48,230 nt of DNA from Planctomycetales bacterium (GCA_027452145.1 DAIDHB010000380.1:1-48230); one strand, 5' to 3'. Counted from the stretch's first letter, positions 31,405 through 40,677 are shown. The notes: generated by a model not told the origin, from the letters alone. Translations and numbers: made by a program.

Positions 31405-33120
31405 TCAACCCGGCCGGCGCCGCATGGGCCGATAGCGGGGATACCAGACCCTGGCGTCGACGCGCGCCTCGAGGCCATCGCCGTCGGCGAGGCCCTCGTG
31501 GACGGCGGCCTCGGCGACGGCCAGCGCGATCGAGCGCGCGACGCGGCGGGCATCGGCGAGCGGGGGTAGTAGCGCACCGGATGGATCGCGACGCGCGGGC
31601 GACGCGTCGGCCAGGGCGCGGGCCGCGGCCATGAACATCCCGTCGCTGACCCGCCGCGCGGCGACCGCGCGCACGCCTAGCCCCACGCCCGGGAACACAT
31701 AGCTGTTGTTGCACTGGGCGATCGGATGGCGCCGGCCGCGGTGCTCGACGTCGTCAAACGGGCTGCCGGTGGCGATCAGGGCGCGGCCGTCGGTCCAGGA
31801 GATCAGGTTGGCGGGGGTCGCCTCGGCCCGTGAGGTCGGGTTCGACAGCGGGAACACGATCGGCCGCTCGCAGTAGGCCGCCATCGCGCGGATCGACTCT
31901 TCCCGGAAGACCCCCGGCTGGCCCGAGACGCCGATCAGGATCGTCGGATGCGCGTGCTCGATCACGTCGGACAGCTCGATCGGCCGATCGTCGCCCTGGC
32001 GCCAGCCGATCACGCGATCCTTCGGCTGGGCCAGGTCGCGCTGGAACGGCTGGAGATCGCCCATCGCGTCGTGGAGCAGTCCCTGGCGATCGATCATGAA
32101 GAACCGGGCGCGGGCGTCACGCTCGGACAAACCCTCCTCCACCATCACCGCGACGAGCTGCTCGGCGATGCCGCAGCCGGCCGAGCCGGCTCCCACGATC
32201 GCGACGGTGTGCTCCCGCAGCCGGCGGCCCGTCACGGCGACGGCGGCCAGCAGCGCGCCGGCCGTGACGGCGGCCGTGCCCTGGATGTCGTCGTTGAACG
32301 AGCAGAGCTCGTCGCGGTAGCGGTCGAGCAGGCGGTGGGCGTTGTGCCGGGCGAAGTCCTCCCACTGGAGCAGCACGCCGGGAAATCGCCGCTTGACCGC
32401 CTGGACGAACGCGTCGACAAAGGCGTCGTAGTCATCCCCGGTGATGCGCTCGTGCCGCCAGCCGATGTAGAGCGGGTCCTCCAGCCGCTCGCGGTTGTTC
32501 GTGCCCGGATCGAGCAGGATCGGCAGCGTCGTCGCGGGGTGAATCCCGCCGCAGGCGGTGTAGATCGCCAGCTTGCCGATCGGGATCCCCATGCCGCCGG
32601 CTCCCTGGTCGCCCAGGCCGAGGATCCGCTCGCCGTCGGTCACCACGATGACATCGACCTGCGGCGACGACGCATTCTCGAGAATCACGTCGATCTCGTC
32701 GCGCTCGGGATAGGCGATGAACAGCCCGCGGGGGCGGCGGATGATGTGGCTGTAGCGCTCGCACGCCCTGCCGACGGTCGGCGTGTAGATGATCGGCATC
32801 AGCTCGGCGAGGTGGTCCACCAGCAGGCGGTAGAACAGCGTCGCGTTGCTGTCCTGGAGCTGGCGGAGGTAGATGTGCCGCTCGAGGTCGGTCGACTTGT
32901 CCTGATACGCCTCATGGGCGCGCGTGACCTGCTGCTCGAGGGTCTCGGTGTGCGGCGGCAACAGCCCCAGCAGCCCGAGCTCGCGGCGCTCCTGGTGCGT
33001 GAACGCCGTCCCCTTGTTCAGCATCGCCCGCTCGAGCAGGAGCTGGCCGGTGAACGGGACCTCCAGCACGTCCCCGTCGTCCGCCTCGATCGTCGCCGAG
33101 ATCGCCGTCTTGACGTCCAT
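31405..33120 (-). CDS. maeA: NAD-dependent malic enzyme
   Basis: 571 residues, the full length of the large bacterial/eukaryal malic enzyme class. Signature pieces in order: GTAFTHQERRELGLLGLLP, MPIIYTPTVGRACERYSHI, VVTDGERILGLGDQGAGGMGIPIGKL, ITPATTLPILLDPGTNN-type (here IHPATTLP), QWEDFARHNAHRLL, FNDDIQGTAAVTAG and the NAD-binding VGAGSAGCGIAEQ. It decarboxylates malate to pyruvate with NAD (or NADP) in the cytoplasm. The catalytic Tyr and Lys regions are intact. The final 20 residues are an Arg-rich extension. A gene of its own, with a divergent HAD gene upstream. Confidence 0.93.
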   Translation of the reverse strand: MDVKTAISATIEADDGDVLEVPFTGQLLLERAMLNKGTAFTHQERRELGLLGLLPPHTETLEQQVTRAHEAYQDKSTDLERHIYLRQLQDSNATLFYRLLVDHLAELMPIIYTPTVGRACERYSHIIRRPRGLFIAYPERDEIDVILENASSPQVDVIVVTDGERILGLGDQGAGGMGIPIGKLAIYTACGGIHPATTLPILLDPGTNNRERLEDPLYIGWRHERITGDDYDAFVDAFVQAVKRRFPGVLLQWEDFARHNAHRLLDRYRDELCSFNDDIQGTAAVTAGALLAAVAVTGRRLREHTVAIVGAGSAGCGIAEQLVAVMVEEGLSERDARARFFMIDRQGLLHDAMGDLQPFQRDLAQPKDRVIGWRQGDDRPIELSDVIEHAHPTILIGVSGQPGVFREESIRAMAAYCERPIVFPLSNPTSRAEATPANLISWTDGRALIATGSPFDDVEHRGRRHPIAQCNNSYVFPGVGLGVRAVAARRVSDGMFMAAARALADASPARRDPSGALLPPLADARRVARSIALAVAEAAVHEGLADGDGLEARVDARVWYPRYRPMRRRPG

Positions 33121-33270
33121 CCGATCCCTCCCGAATCGCCTCCGCCTGGCCCGCGCAATCTCCTCATCGGACCGAGAGGGGGCACGGACCGTGCCAATCT
33201 TAGGAGATCGCCCGCGCGGTTGTCGACGGGGCGTGGACGGGGCAAGCCGGCCCGGATTACCATGTGATCC

Positions 33271-34203
33271 ATGAAGGACGGGACACCATCAACGACGGCG
33301 CCCGGGCCGACACCCGCGCCAGCCCCGGTGTCGACGCCGGCCGGAGGCTACCGCATCCTCGCCCTGGACGTCGACGGCACGCTGCTGGACCTGGAGGGCC
33401 GGCTGCGGCCGAGGACCGCGGCGGCCGTCACGCGGGCGGCGCGGGCCGGCATTCGCCCGGTGCTGTGCACGGGCCGGCGCTATCGCCGCGCTCGCACCGT
33501 GACGGAGGAGCTCGGCCTGGACGCGCCGATCGTTTGTAACTCGGGCGCGATCGTCAAGGACCCGGGCACGCACGACACGCTCTGGCGCGCCGATTTCGAC
33601 CCGGCGCTCGCCGTCGAGGTCCGCGCGCTGTTCCACATCCACGACCAGCCGGCCGTGGTGTTCACCGACCGGATGCCCGACCAGGCCGATTTCCGCGTCC
33701 CGGCCATTCCGACCGGCCGCGTTCATTTCGACGACTACGTCGAGCGGAACCTCGAACATGCCGAGGTCGACCCGGCCATCGCGTCGGACGACCTGATGGC
33801 CCGCGCCGCGCAAGGCGAGCCCTGGTTCCACGTCTGCGCCGTCGGCCCCTACGACGACATGGTCGCGTTCGAGCGCTCGGCCCGCGCGCGGATCGGCCCG
33901 CGGATCCAGACGTTCGTCCTGCGCACCTCGCGCTACCTCGGCACCATGTGCGAGATCCTCCGCGCCGACGCCAGCAAGTGGACGGCGCTCCTCCACCTGG
34001 CCAAGCTCTGGGACATCCCGCCCGAGCAGATCTGCGCGGTCGGCGACGACGCCAACGACATCCCGATGATCCGCCACGCGGGGCTCGGCGTCGCCATGGG
34101 CCATGCGCATCCCGAAGTGATCGTCGCCGCCGACATGGTGACCGGCCGGGTCGACGAGGACGGCGTGGCCATGCTGATCGACGAGGTCCTGCTGGCGGGA
34201 TGA
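33271..34203 (+). CDS. Cof-type HAD-superfamily hydrolase
   Basis: 310 residues. After a Pro/Thr-rich N-terminus (1-25), motif I LALDVDGTLLD carries the nucleophile and general-acid aspartates, VLCTGRRYRRA holds motif II, and VGDDANDIPMIRHAGLGVAMG is the motif III/IV region with a type IIB cap between. The Cof/YidA group dephosphorylates sugar phosphates and related metabolites such as FMN or PLP; the substrate cannot be assigned. The GxGKxxAL-type Lys motif appears as ASKWTALLHL. The ATG at 33271 is the only start in front of the Pro-rich stretch. Confidence 0.87.
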   Translation: MKDGTPSTTAPGPTPAPAPVSTPAGGYRILALDVDGTLLDLEGRLRPRTAAAVTRAARAGIRPVLCTGRRYRRARTVTEELGLDAPIVCNSGAIVKDPGTHDTLWRADFDPALAVEVRALFHIHDQPAVVFTDRMPDQADFRVPAIPTGRVHFDDYVERNLEHAEVDPAIASDDLMARAAQGEPWFHVCAVGPYDDMVAFERSARARIGPRIQTFVLRTSRYLGTMCEILRADASKWTALLHLAKLWDIPPEQICAVGDDANDIPMIRHAGLGVAMGHAHPEVIVAADMVTGRVDEDGVAMLIDEVLLAG

Positions 34204-34260
34204 GGAAGAAACTCGGAGCACCTGCGGGATCTCGGAAGTAACCGCCAGCAAGAGATTCGG

Positions 34261-34377
34261 ATTTAACCGCGAAAAACGCGAAAAGACGCGAAAACGGAAA
34301 GAAGAGAAGATGCGAGCAGGAATCCCGACGGCCGCCGGCTCAATCGCTCCTCCTTTTCGCGCTTTTCGCGGTTAAAT
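34261..34377. repeat. 117-bp palindromic element with AACCGCGAAAA arms
   Basis: ATTTAACCGCGAAAAACGCG at the left and CGCGCTTTTCGCGGTTAAAT at the right are inverted repeats with one mismatch. The arms are AT-richer than the surrounding genome. The interior has no gene. Confidence 0.7.
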
Positions 34378-34454
34378 TCTTCGATGGCTTTATTTTGGTT
34401 AGCGGTCAAGGTCTTCGATGGGTTTCTTCTGGTTCGCTGTTAATGTCTTCGATG
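34378..34454 (+). repeat. Three imperfect 33-34 bp tandem repeats
   Basis: TCTTCGATGG recurs at 34378, 34412 and 34445, each followed by a TTT-rich stretch and then GGTT(A/C)GC or GGTTCG. The third copy includes the ATGs at 34443 and 34452, possible but not preferred starts of the dehydrogenase gene. Confidence 0.6.
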
Positions 34455-34496
34455 GATTTCCTCGGTTCGATTTTGCCCCCGGCCATCTTCGCGATC

Positions 34497-36158
34497 ATGA
34501 ACATCACGTGCGGGCTCGCGGCGGTTTTGATGGGACTGGCATTTGCCGGGGGCGACTCGGCCGCCGAGCGTGCGGCCTACGCGCGGCACGCGATGGCCAA
34601 CCGCGGCGACGCGGCCCGGGGCCGCGCGGTGTTCGACGACCCGAAGGGCGCCGGCTGCGTCCGGTGCCATCGGGTTCGGGGCAGGGGGGGCGCAATCGGG
34701 CCGGACCTGTCCAACGTCGGCGGCAAGCTCGCCCGCGAGCACCTGATCGAATCCGTCCTCGAGCCCTCGCGCCAGATCGTCGAGGGCTACCGGTCGACGA
34801 CCGTCGCGCTCGAGGATGGCCGAACGCTGTCGGGCCTCGTCAAGGACGAGACGGCCGATCGCCTGACGCTTGTCGACGCCGAGGCGCGCGAGCATCCCGT
34901 CGACAAGCGCGAGATCGCCGCCCGACGGTTCGCCGAGACCTCGATCATGCCCGCCGGGCTGGCCTCCGGGCTGACCCGCCAGCAGTTCGCCGACCTGATC
35001 GCCTACCTCCAGACCCTCCGCCAGGCCGACCAGCCGACGCCCGGCAGCGGCACGATCGGACCGGTCCAGCTCCCGCCCGGCTTCGCGATGGAGAAGGTCG
35101 TCGGCGGGCTCACCGCCACCACCGCCCTCGCGGTCGCACCCGACGGCCGGGTTTTCGTCTGCGAGCAGACCGGCTCGCTGCGGGTCGTCAAGGACGGCCG
35201 GCTCCTGCCGGCGCCGTTCGCGACGCTCTCGGTCGACAGCCAGTGGGAACGCGGGCTGATCGGCGTGACGCTCGACCCGAACTTCGCCTCCAACGGATTC
35301 GTCTATGTGACCTATGTCTCGCCCGATCCGCATCCCCATCACCGCGTCAGTCGGTTCACGGCGCGGGGAGACGTGGCCGAGCCGGGCAGCGAGAAGGTGC
35401 TGCTGGCGGGCGACGACCAGCGCCGGCTCGGCGGCGTGGTGCCGGCCGGGCACCAGGGCGGGGCGCTGCACTTCGGCGTCGACGGCAAGCTGTATGTCGC
35501 CATCGGCGAGCAGACCGCGCGCGAGCCCTCGCAACGGCTCGACACGTTCCAGGGGAAGCTGCTGCGCATCAACCCCGACGGCACCATCCCGGCCGACAAC
35601 CCCTTCTTCTCCAGGACGCGCGGGAAGTACCGCGCCATCTGGGCGATCGGCCTGCGGAACCCGTTCACGTTCGCCGTGCAGCCGGGGACGGGCCGGATCC
35701 TCATCAACGACGTGGGCGACAGCCGATGGGAGGAAGTGGACGAGGGCTTCGCCGGAGCCAACTACGGCTGGCCGCTCTCGGAAGGCCCGACCCGCGATCC
35801 CCGCTTCCGCGGGCCGATTCATAGCTACCCGGCGGCATCGATCGCCGGCGCGGCGTTCTGCCCCGGGTCCGGACCCGGCGCGTTCCCCGAGAAATACCGG
35901 GGCAAATATTTCTTCATGGATTTCGTCCAGGGCTGGGTCAAGGTGCTCGACCCGGATCATTCGGCGCAGGTCGAGACCTTCGCCGCGGGGCTGACGCGCC
36001 CCTGCGACCTGGCCTTCGCGCCGGATGGCTCGCTCTTCATCCTGTTGCGCGACGCCTGGGTCATCGACGACAAGTTCCGGCCGCACACCGGGACCCTGAT
36101 CAGGATCCGGCATGCCCGTGGGGATGCGGCCTCGGCCGATCGCCGCGGCGGATCCTGA
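34497..36158 (+). CDS. Haem-binding domain / PQQ-type sugar dehydrogenase fusion
   Basis: 553 residues from ATG 34497, chosen because MNITCGLAAVLMGLAFAGG is a signal peptide; starts at 34443 and 34452 would hide it. Residues 35-170 are a planctomycete/verrucomicrobial haem-binding domain (TIGR02603 type): CVRCH at 54-58, GPDLSNVGGKLAREHLIESV, EPSRQIVEGYRSTTVALEDG and SIMPAGLASGLTRQQFADL. Residues 180-545 are a glucose/sorbosone dehydrogenase beta-propeller: VFVCEQTGSLRVV, RGLIGVTLDPNF, YVTYVSPDPH, HQGGALHFGVDGKLYVAIGE and ANYGWPLSEG. It should oxidise a sugar in the periplasm with PQQ and pass electrons to its own haem. The last 59 bases overlap the convergent M23 gene. Confidence 0.87.
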   Translation: MNITCGLAAVLMGLAFAGGDSAAERAAYARHAMANRGDAARGRAVFDDPKGAGCVRCHRVRGRGGAIGPDLSNVGGKLAREHLIESVLEPSRQIVEGYRSTTVALEDGRTLSGLVKDETADRLTLVDAEAREHPVDKREIAARRFAETSIMPAGLASGLTRQQFADLIAYLQTLRQADQPTPGSGTIGPVQLPPGFAMEKVVGGLTATTALAVAPDGRVFVCEQTGSLRVVKDGRLLPAPFATLSVDSQWERGLIGVTLDPNFASNGFVYVTYVSPDPHPHHRVSRFTARGDVAEPGSEKVLLAGDDQRRLGGVVPAGHQGGALHFGVDGKLYVAIGEQTAREPSQRLDTFQGKLLRINPDGTIPADNPFFSRTRGKYRAIWAIGLRNPFTFAVQPGTGRILINDVGDSRWEEVDEGFAGANYGWPLSEGPTRDPRFRGPIHSYPAASIAGAAFCPGSGPGAFPEKYRGKYFFMDFVQGWVKVLDPDHSAQVETFAAGLTRPCDLAFAPDGSLFILLRDAWVIDDKFRPHTGTLIRIRHARGDAASADRRGGS

Positions 36159-38613
36159 TCACGTGCTTCGGATGACCGGGCCCGTGCTCGTGCGGCGGCC
36201 GGGCGTGGTGGGTCGGGTGCGCCGGCCTTCGGTGAAAGGCGCCGTGCCTCGGATGATGCCCGTGGCCCGGCGCCGGCCCGGGAGTTGTGGGCGCCGGGGC
36301 GGGCAGGGGCGGGATTGACGTGCCGGTCGGCGGGGAAATCGGCTGGAACGGTGACGGACCGGGCTGCGTCGGCGGTGGCGGGCCGGTCGGGGTCGGGGTC
36401 GGACCGCCCCCGGTCGGCACCGAGATGGGCGACGAACCGCCCGATACCGGCGGCCGGCCCGAGTTGACCACAGTGAGGAACGCGTCGTTCGAGGCCAGCC
36501 CGGACGCGTCGACCGCGCTGATGCGAATGAAACGCGGCGTCGTGTCGGGCAAACTCGAGACGTTCTGATAGGTGATATCGTCGAGCAGCGCCTGGACGGC
36601 CGCGGTCGTGGCATCGCCGTTCAGCGTGATCACGAGCGTCGCCGGGCCGGCTGAGGTCGCGGCCGTGCCGATCAGCGCGTGGCCGTAGGCGACGTTCCTG
36701 CCGTCGAAGCCGATCTGCCCCGGTCCATTCCCCTGGTTGCCGATCGACAGGCGATCGTCGGGCGTGCCGCCACCCGCCATTGTGACGGTCAGGCTGCCGC
36801 CCGCGAAGCCGTTCGGGCTCGCGTCGGTGATCGTGGCCGAGGGATCCAGGAGAGAGGGCGGCCAGCCCAGGCCGGCCGCCATCGCGCGGGCGGAAAGTGC
36901 GATCGACGGAGAGCCGGCCGGTGGCGTACCCGTGACGCTGCCGGAGACGTTGAAGCCGAATGTCGGCGCGTTCGGGTCGTTCGTCTGGAACGTGATCTGG
37001 CCGAACTGGGGCCCGACGGCCGCCGAGGACAACGCGACGGTGAGATCGGCCGACGAGCCGGCGGAGATCGACGACGGGAAGATCCCGACGAGCGTGAAGC
37101 CCGGCGGCAGGCCCAGGCCGCTCAGGTCCACGGTCGTCGCGCCGATGTCCTGGATCGTGAACGTCACCTGCGGGCCGGCGCCGCCCTGCGCGACCGTTCC
37201 GAGGTCGACCGGAGTGGTCCGGTTGTCGGGGATGGCCGTGCTCCCCTGCGAGACCTCGATCGTCGGGAGGCCGGCGCCATCGGTCACCTGGAAGCTCGCG
37301 ACGGACACCTGGGAGCCGCCCACGAACGCACTCACCTGCCAGGTGCCCGGGTCGGCCGCCAGGACCGTCGGCGGCAGCGACATGCCGCAGTAAACACGCG
37401 AGTTTCTGGCGAAGGTCGTGATCGGCTCGGGCGAGTCGAACGCGACCGTGCCGTCCGGGCGGTACCACTTCACGTCGACCTGCGTCCCCACGTCGAGGTA
37501 CGAGACGTTGAACCAGTACCAGACTGTCCAGCCCGACGAGGCCGGAAAGACCGACACCGAGGCCGGGCGCTCGCCGAAGTCGGCCGAGGGCTGGTAGTTC
37601 GTGATCCCGGAGTCGGTCACGGTGGGCGCGACGTCTCCCTGGTAGGGCAAGGGCGAGATCCAGTAGGCCGACGGGTCGTCGAACGTCTCGACGAGGTCGC
37701 CGTCGTGGAGGAGGTCGAAATGCAGGTGGGCCATTGTGCTGTTGCCCGAGCTGCCCACGTAGCCCAGAAGCTGGCCGGCCTGGACCGACTGACCGGCCTG
37801 GACGACGATCGAATTCATCATGAAGTGGTAATACTGCGCCTCGTAGCCGTTGCCCAGGCTCTCGTCGACGAAGTTGGCCGGGGCGGAGCTGAACGCCGTC
37901 TGGCGGTCGAAGTTGCCGTCCTGGACCTGCGTGATGGTGCCGGCCGCGGCGGCGAAGACCGGGACGCCGCCGTCCATCCGGCCGAAGTCGGGCAGCATGA
38001 AATCGTAACCGTCGTGGTTGTCGTAGGTGAAATGGCCGCCGCGGTAGTCGTTGGCCTGGCCCGGCAAGGGATTGACGTCGACGTAATTGACGATGCTCCA
38101 GGTCTGGAACGGCGTGCCGGCGATCGGGACGGCGAGCTTCTGCGGCAGCGTCGCCGGCTCGACGGGCGAGAACGTGAACGACGTCGAGTTGTCGCTGTAG
38201 CTGCTCTCGCTCACCGTGTGGGCCGGGTCGACCGTCACCTCGACCGTGTGCGACCCGGGCGTCGCGAACCAGCCTTCGGCGTACCAGTAGAAGGGCAGGT
38301 TGTTCCCCGCCTCGCCGGCGATTGTGGTGCTGTCGAGCGAGACCCCGTCGACCGAGAACTGCACGGTGTACCGGTCGGAGGCGGACAGCCCGCTGCTCAT
38401 CCAGTTCGCCTCGACGAACACCTCCTCGCCGACCACCAGCGACGAGACCGGCTGATCGGCGGCGTTGACCAGCGAGGCGCCGGTGATCCACAGGTTGCCG
38501 GCCGGCAGCGACCGGCCCTCGAGTGGCTCGAGGGCGGGTCGAGCCCGGCGAGGTGCGCGCGGCCGACGTGCGGCGGGTCCCCGCGCGGGGGCTCCTGGGG
38601 CGGGTGATGGCAT
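36100..38613 (-). CDS. Large surface-type M23 metallopeptidase
   Basis: 837 residues. The Arg-rich start followed by LEPLEGRSLPAG is the N-terminal mark of many planctomycete exported proteins. A CARDB-like beta domain lies at about 40-150. The M23/LytM domain has H200 and D204 in NHDGYDFMLP, YYHFMMNS and HLH at 296-298 (MAHLHFDL), all zinc or catalytic residues of lysostaphin-type endopeptidases. Two further Ig-like/choice-of-anchor domains follow, with TFTIQDIGATTVDLSGLG typical of the second. The C-terminal 100 residues are Pro/Gly then His/Arg-rich. It may cut peptide cross-links or other Gly-rich peptides at the cell surface. Confidence 0.82.
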   Translation of the reverse strand: MPSPAPGAPARGPAARRPRAPRRARPALEPLEGRSLPAGNLWITGASLVNAADQPVSSLVVGEEVFVEANWMSSGLSASDRYTVQFSVDGVSLDSTTIAGEAGNNLPFYWYAEGWFATPGSHTVEVTVDPAHTVSESSYSDNSTSFTFSPVEPATLPQKLAVPIAGTPFQTWSIVNYVDVNPLPGQANDYRGGHFTYDNHDGYDFMLPDFGRMDGGVPVFAAAAGTITQVQDGNFDRQTAFSSAPANFVDESLGNGYEAQYYHFMMNSIVVQAGQSVQAGQLLGYVGSSGNSTMAHLHFDLLHDGDLVETFDDPSAYWISPLPYQGDVAPTVTDSGITNYQPSADFGERPASVSVFPASSGWTVWYWFNVSYLDVGTQVDVKWYRPDGTVAFDSPEPITTFARNSRVYCGMSLPPTVLAADPGTWQVSAFVGGSQVSVASFQVTDGAGLPTIEVSQGSTAIPDNRTTPVDLGTVAQGGAGPQVTFTIQDIGATTVDLSGLGLPPGFTLVGIFPSSISAGSSADLTVALSSAAVGPQFGQITFQTNDPNAPTFGFNVSGSVTGTPPAGSPSIALSARAMAAGLGWPPSLLDPSATITDASPNGFAGGSLTVTMAGGGTPDDRLSIGNQGNGPGQIGFDGRNVAYGHALIGTAATSAGPATLVITLNGDATTAAVQALLDDITYQNVSSLPDTTPRFIRISAVDASGLASNDAFLTVVNSGRPPVSGGSSPISVPTGGGPTPTPTGPPPPTQPGPSPFQPISPPTGTSIPPLPAPAPTTPGPAPGHGHHPRHGAFHRRPAHPTHHARPPHEHGPGHPKHVIRIRRGDRPRPHPHGHAGS

Positions 38614-38704
38614 GGCGGTCGGGCTCCGGTGTCCCTTCGGTTATACCCGGCAGCGGCCTCCCGGAGGAAGCCGCGTCGGGCCGGCGAGGCGACACCGGGC
38701 AGGA

Positions 38705-39781
38705 TCAGGAGCTGCAAACCTGCAAATACGCCGAGGCCGGGAAATGTCCCGCCCCCGCGCGGAGGCCGTCGACGTCGGGGGCCGGGCGATAGCCGGGCAG
38801 CGATCGACCCAGGCGGGCCGGGTCGGCGTAGTGCAGCATGCTCAGCGAGGCCCGGACTGCCAGGGTCGGGTTGTTGATCAGGAGCGCGTGCAGGAGCACG
38901 CTCTCGCTGCTGAAGAACAGCTCGTCGTCGATCAGCCCGCGCTGGTAGTCGAACGGGAAATAGATGTCGTGGAAGTGCACCCATCCCCCCGCGCCGAGCC
39001 GGGGCAGGACCTCGAGGATCAGGCGATTGACCTCGCTGCCCGGCTTGACGGTGTGCGTCGAGTCGACGAAAAGGAACCCGTCGTCGCCCAGGTCGGTGAG
39101 GGTCTCCAGCGGGACGTCCTGCGCCCGGGCGCGCACCAGCGTGATCCGGCCGCCGTCGGCGGACTCCCGGAGGAACGCGGTCGGATAGGGCTCGACGCAG
39201 ATCACCTCGGGCCGGTAGCCGGCAGCGGCGGCGGCCCGGAGCATCACGTCGGTCGAGACCCCGCAGCCGACCTGGACGATCCGCCGGGGCCGGATCGTCC
39301 GGATGAAGCCGTAGAGGAACTCGGCGTCGGGCAGGCCGAAGCCGGGCTCGCCGTTGGCCTCGCAGGCCCGGGCGAACACATCACCGGCGCGGAGGGCCGC
39401 GACGACCTCCGCCGAGCAGCAGGTCTCCACGAAGTCGAACTGGTCCGACGGCTCGGCCCCCTGGACTCCGACCATGCTCCGCGGCCGGCGCCACGCGGGG
39501 TCGGCCTTCAGCTCGCGGATGTCGGGGATCTGCGAGTAGAAATGCCGGGGCAGGACGTCGAATCCCAGCCGCTGGCCGGCCTCGAAGAGCTGGCGGAGCC
39601 CGCGCTTGGCGCGGTCCTTGAGCCTTCGCTTCAGCCCCGGGCGCGCGGCCGTCCCGCCCGGGGACGGCCCCGGACCGAGCGAAGGCGGGCGCCGGCGCGA
39701 ATCGTCCTGCGGCCCGAGGTTTCCGCTTTCGGTCCCGGTTCCCGGCTGCGAAGCCCCGGTGCGCGGCGTGGTGAGCCCCAT
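38705..39781 (-). CDS. Class I SAM-dependent methyltransferase
   Basis: 358 residues from ATG 39781, which has an AGGGAGG site 5 bases upstream; the longer open frame starts inside the neighbouring gene. The N-terminal 60 residues are disordered and basic. Motif I RRIVQVGCGVSTDVM (168-180) and the acidic VICVEPYPTAFLRE strand-2 end form the SAM pocket. The DDGFLFVDSTHTVKPGSEVN segment and HFHDIYFPFDY with the His-Asp pair are as in the Methyltransf_24/cephalosporin-hydroxylase-like group, often acting in glycan or antibiotic modification. Substrate unknown. Confidence 0.85.
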   Translation of the reverse strand: MGLTTPRTGASQPGTGTESGNLGPQDDSRRRPPSLGPGPSPGGTAARPGLKRRLKDRAKRGLRQLFEAGQRLGFDVLPRHFYSQIPDIRELKADPAWRRPRSMVGVQGAEPSDQFDFVETCCSAEVVAALRAGDVFARACEANGEPGFGLPDAEFLYGFIRTIRPRRIVQVGCGVSTDVMLRAAAAAGYRPEVICVEPYPTAFLRESADGGRITLVRARAQDVPLETLTDLGDDGFLFVDSTHTVKPGSEVNRLILEVLPRLGAGGWVHFHDIYFPFDYQRGLIDDELFFSSESVLLHALLINNPTLAVRASLSMLHYADPARLGRSLPGYRPAPDVDGLRAGAGHFPASAYLQVCSS

Positions 39782-39947
39782 CGGTTCCTCCCTGAACTCG
39801 CGATTATCGGTCGGCCGGCGATCGGCCGCGAACGCGCCGGACGGCCGGGCAACGCGGCCCCGTCCGGGCCGTCCCGGTTTTAGCAAAGCCCGCCGGACCG
39901 GGTCAACCCGCCGGATCTCGCAACGCGCCGGCGGGCCGGCCCGGGAT

Positions 39948-40400
39948 TCAGGTATGCTGCTGCAAATAGGTCTCCACGAGCATCCGCAGCCCGCCGTCGA
40001 CCTCCAGGCCCATCGCCTTGCCCCGGGCGATGGCCTCCTCGGGCGTCCAGCCGCCCGCGCGGGCCTGCTGGAGCAGCGCCAGGGCCATCGCGCGGCCCCC
40101 CTTGCGGCAGTGGACCAGCACCTTGCCGGCACCGCCGGCCAGCCGGTCGACGAAGTCGCACACCGACTCCACCCCCGACTCCGACAGCGGCGCCCCGCCG
40201 ACGCCGTAATGCAGGTACTCCATCCCCAGGCCCCGAACCTTCTCCCCCTCCTCGGCCGGGCCGAGCGGCTGCTCCGGCTCGCCCGGATTCCTCAGGTTCA
40301 CCACTCCCACATATCCCTCGCGCTTCAGCCGCGCCAGGTCGTCCTCCGTCGGCTGGTCTCCCAGCGTGATGTTGCCCGTGATCGGACGTTCAAACTGCAT
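39948..40400 (-). CDS. DUF442-type protein tyrosine phosphatase-like protein
   Basis: 150 residues from ATG 40400 behind a strong GGAGGAGGGG site. ITLGDQPTEDDLARLKREGY is the usual DUF442 start, VVNLRNPGEPEQ follows, and the phosphate loop is HCRKGGRA with H97, C98 and R103, the short C-x4-R loop of this family rather than C-x5-R. The PTP-like fold suggests phosphatase activity. In other bacteria the domain is fused to a beta-lactamase-fold sulfur dioxygenase (Blh); here it stands alone, so a role in sulfide or persulfide metabolism is only a possibility. Confidence 0.85.
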   Translation of the reverse strand: MQFERPITGNITLGDQPTEDDLARLKREGYVGVVNLRNPGEPEQPLGPAEEGEKVRGLGMEYLHYGVGGAPLSESGVESVCDFVDRLAGGAGKVLVHCRKGGRAMALALLQQARAGGWTPEEAIARGKAMGLEVDGGLRMLVETYLQQHT

Positions 40401-40588
40401 GGCGTTCCCCTCCTCCTCTGGTGCGGACACTCCCCGTTCCCGGACCTCGCCCGGCCCCGGAACGAGGTTACACCGCCGCCCCCGACCCGCCAAGACACCG
40501 GCCGCCCCGCGGCCCCGCGCCCCTCGCTTTGGATCGCGGCGAGCCGCAGGAAACCACTCCCACCCACACATTCGCCAAAATCCCTCCC

Positions 40589-40632
40589 TTGACAAAAGTC
40601 AGCCTGCGCCCACAATACCTACCGCTCGGTAG
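40589..40632 (+). promoter_or_regulatory. Promoter and operator of the tetR-efflux operon
   Basis: TTGACA (40589-40594) and CACAAT (40611-40616) with a 16-base spacer form a sigma-70-type promoter. Overlapping its downstream end is the perfect 14-bp palindrome CTACCGCTCGGTAG (40619-40632), of the ACCGxxCGGT type typical of TetR operators. The ATG of tetR is 45 bases further on. Binding here would block its own operon. Confidence 0.7.
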
Positions 40633-40677
40633 AGGCGGGAAATCCACATCTCTCGGCCCGTGATAGGCGAATAACCC

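Noticed and set aside
35957..38695. A 912-residue frame overlapping the M23 gene in another frame on the same strand
   Set aside because: Arg/Gly/Pro/His-rich shadow; the M23 frame has signal-type start, zinc ligands and Ig-like domains.
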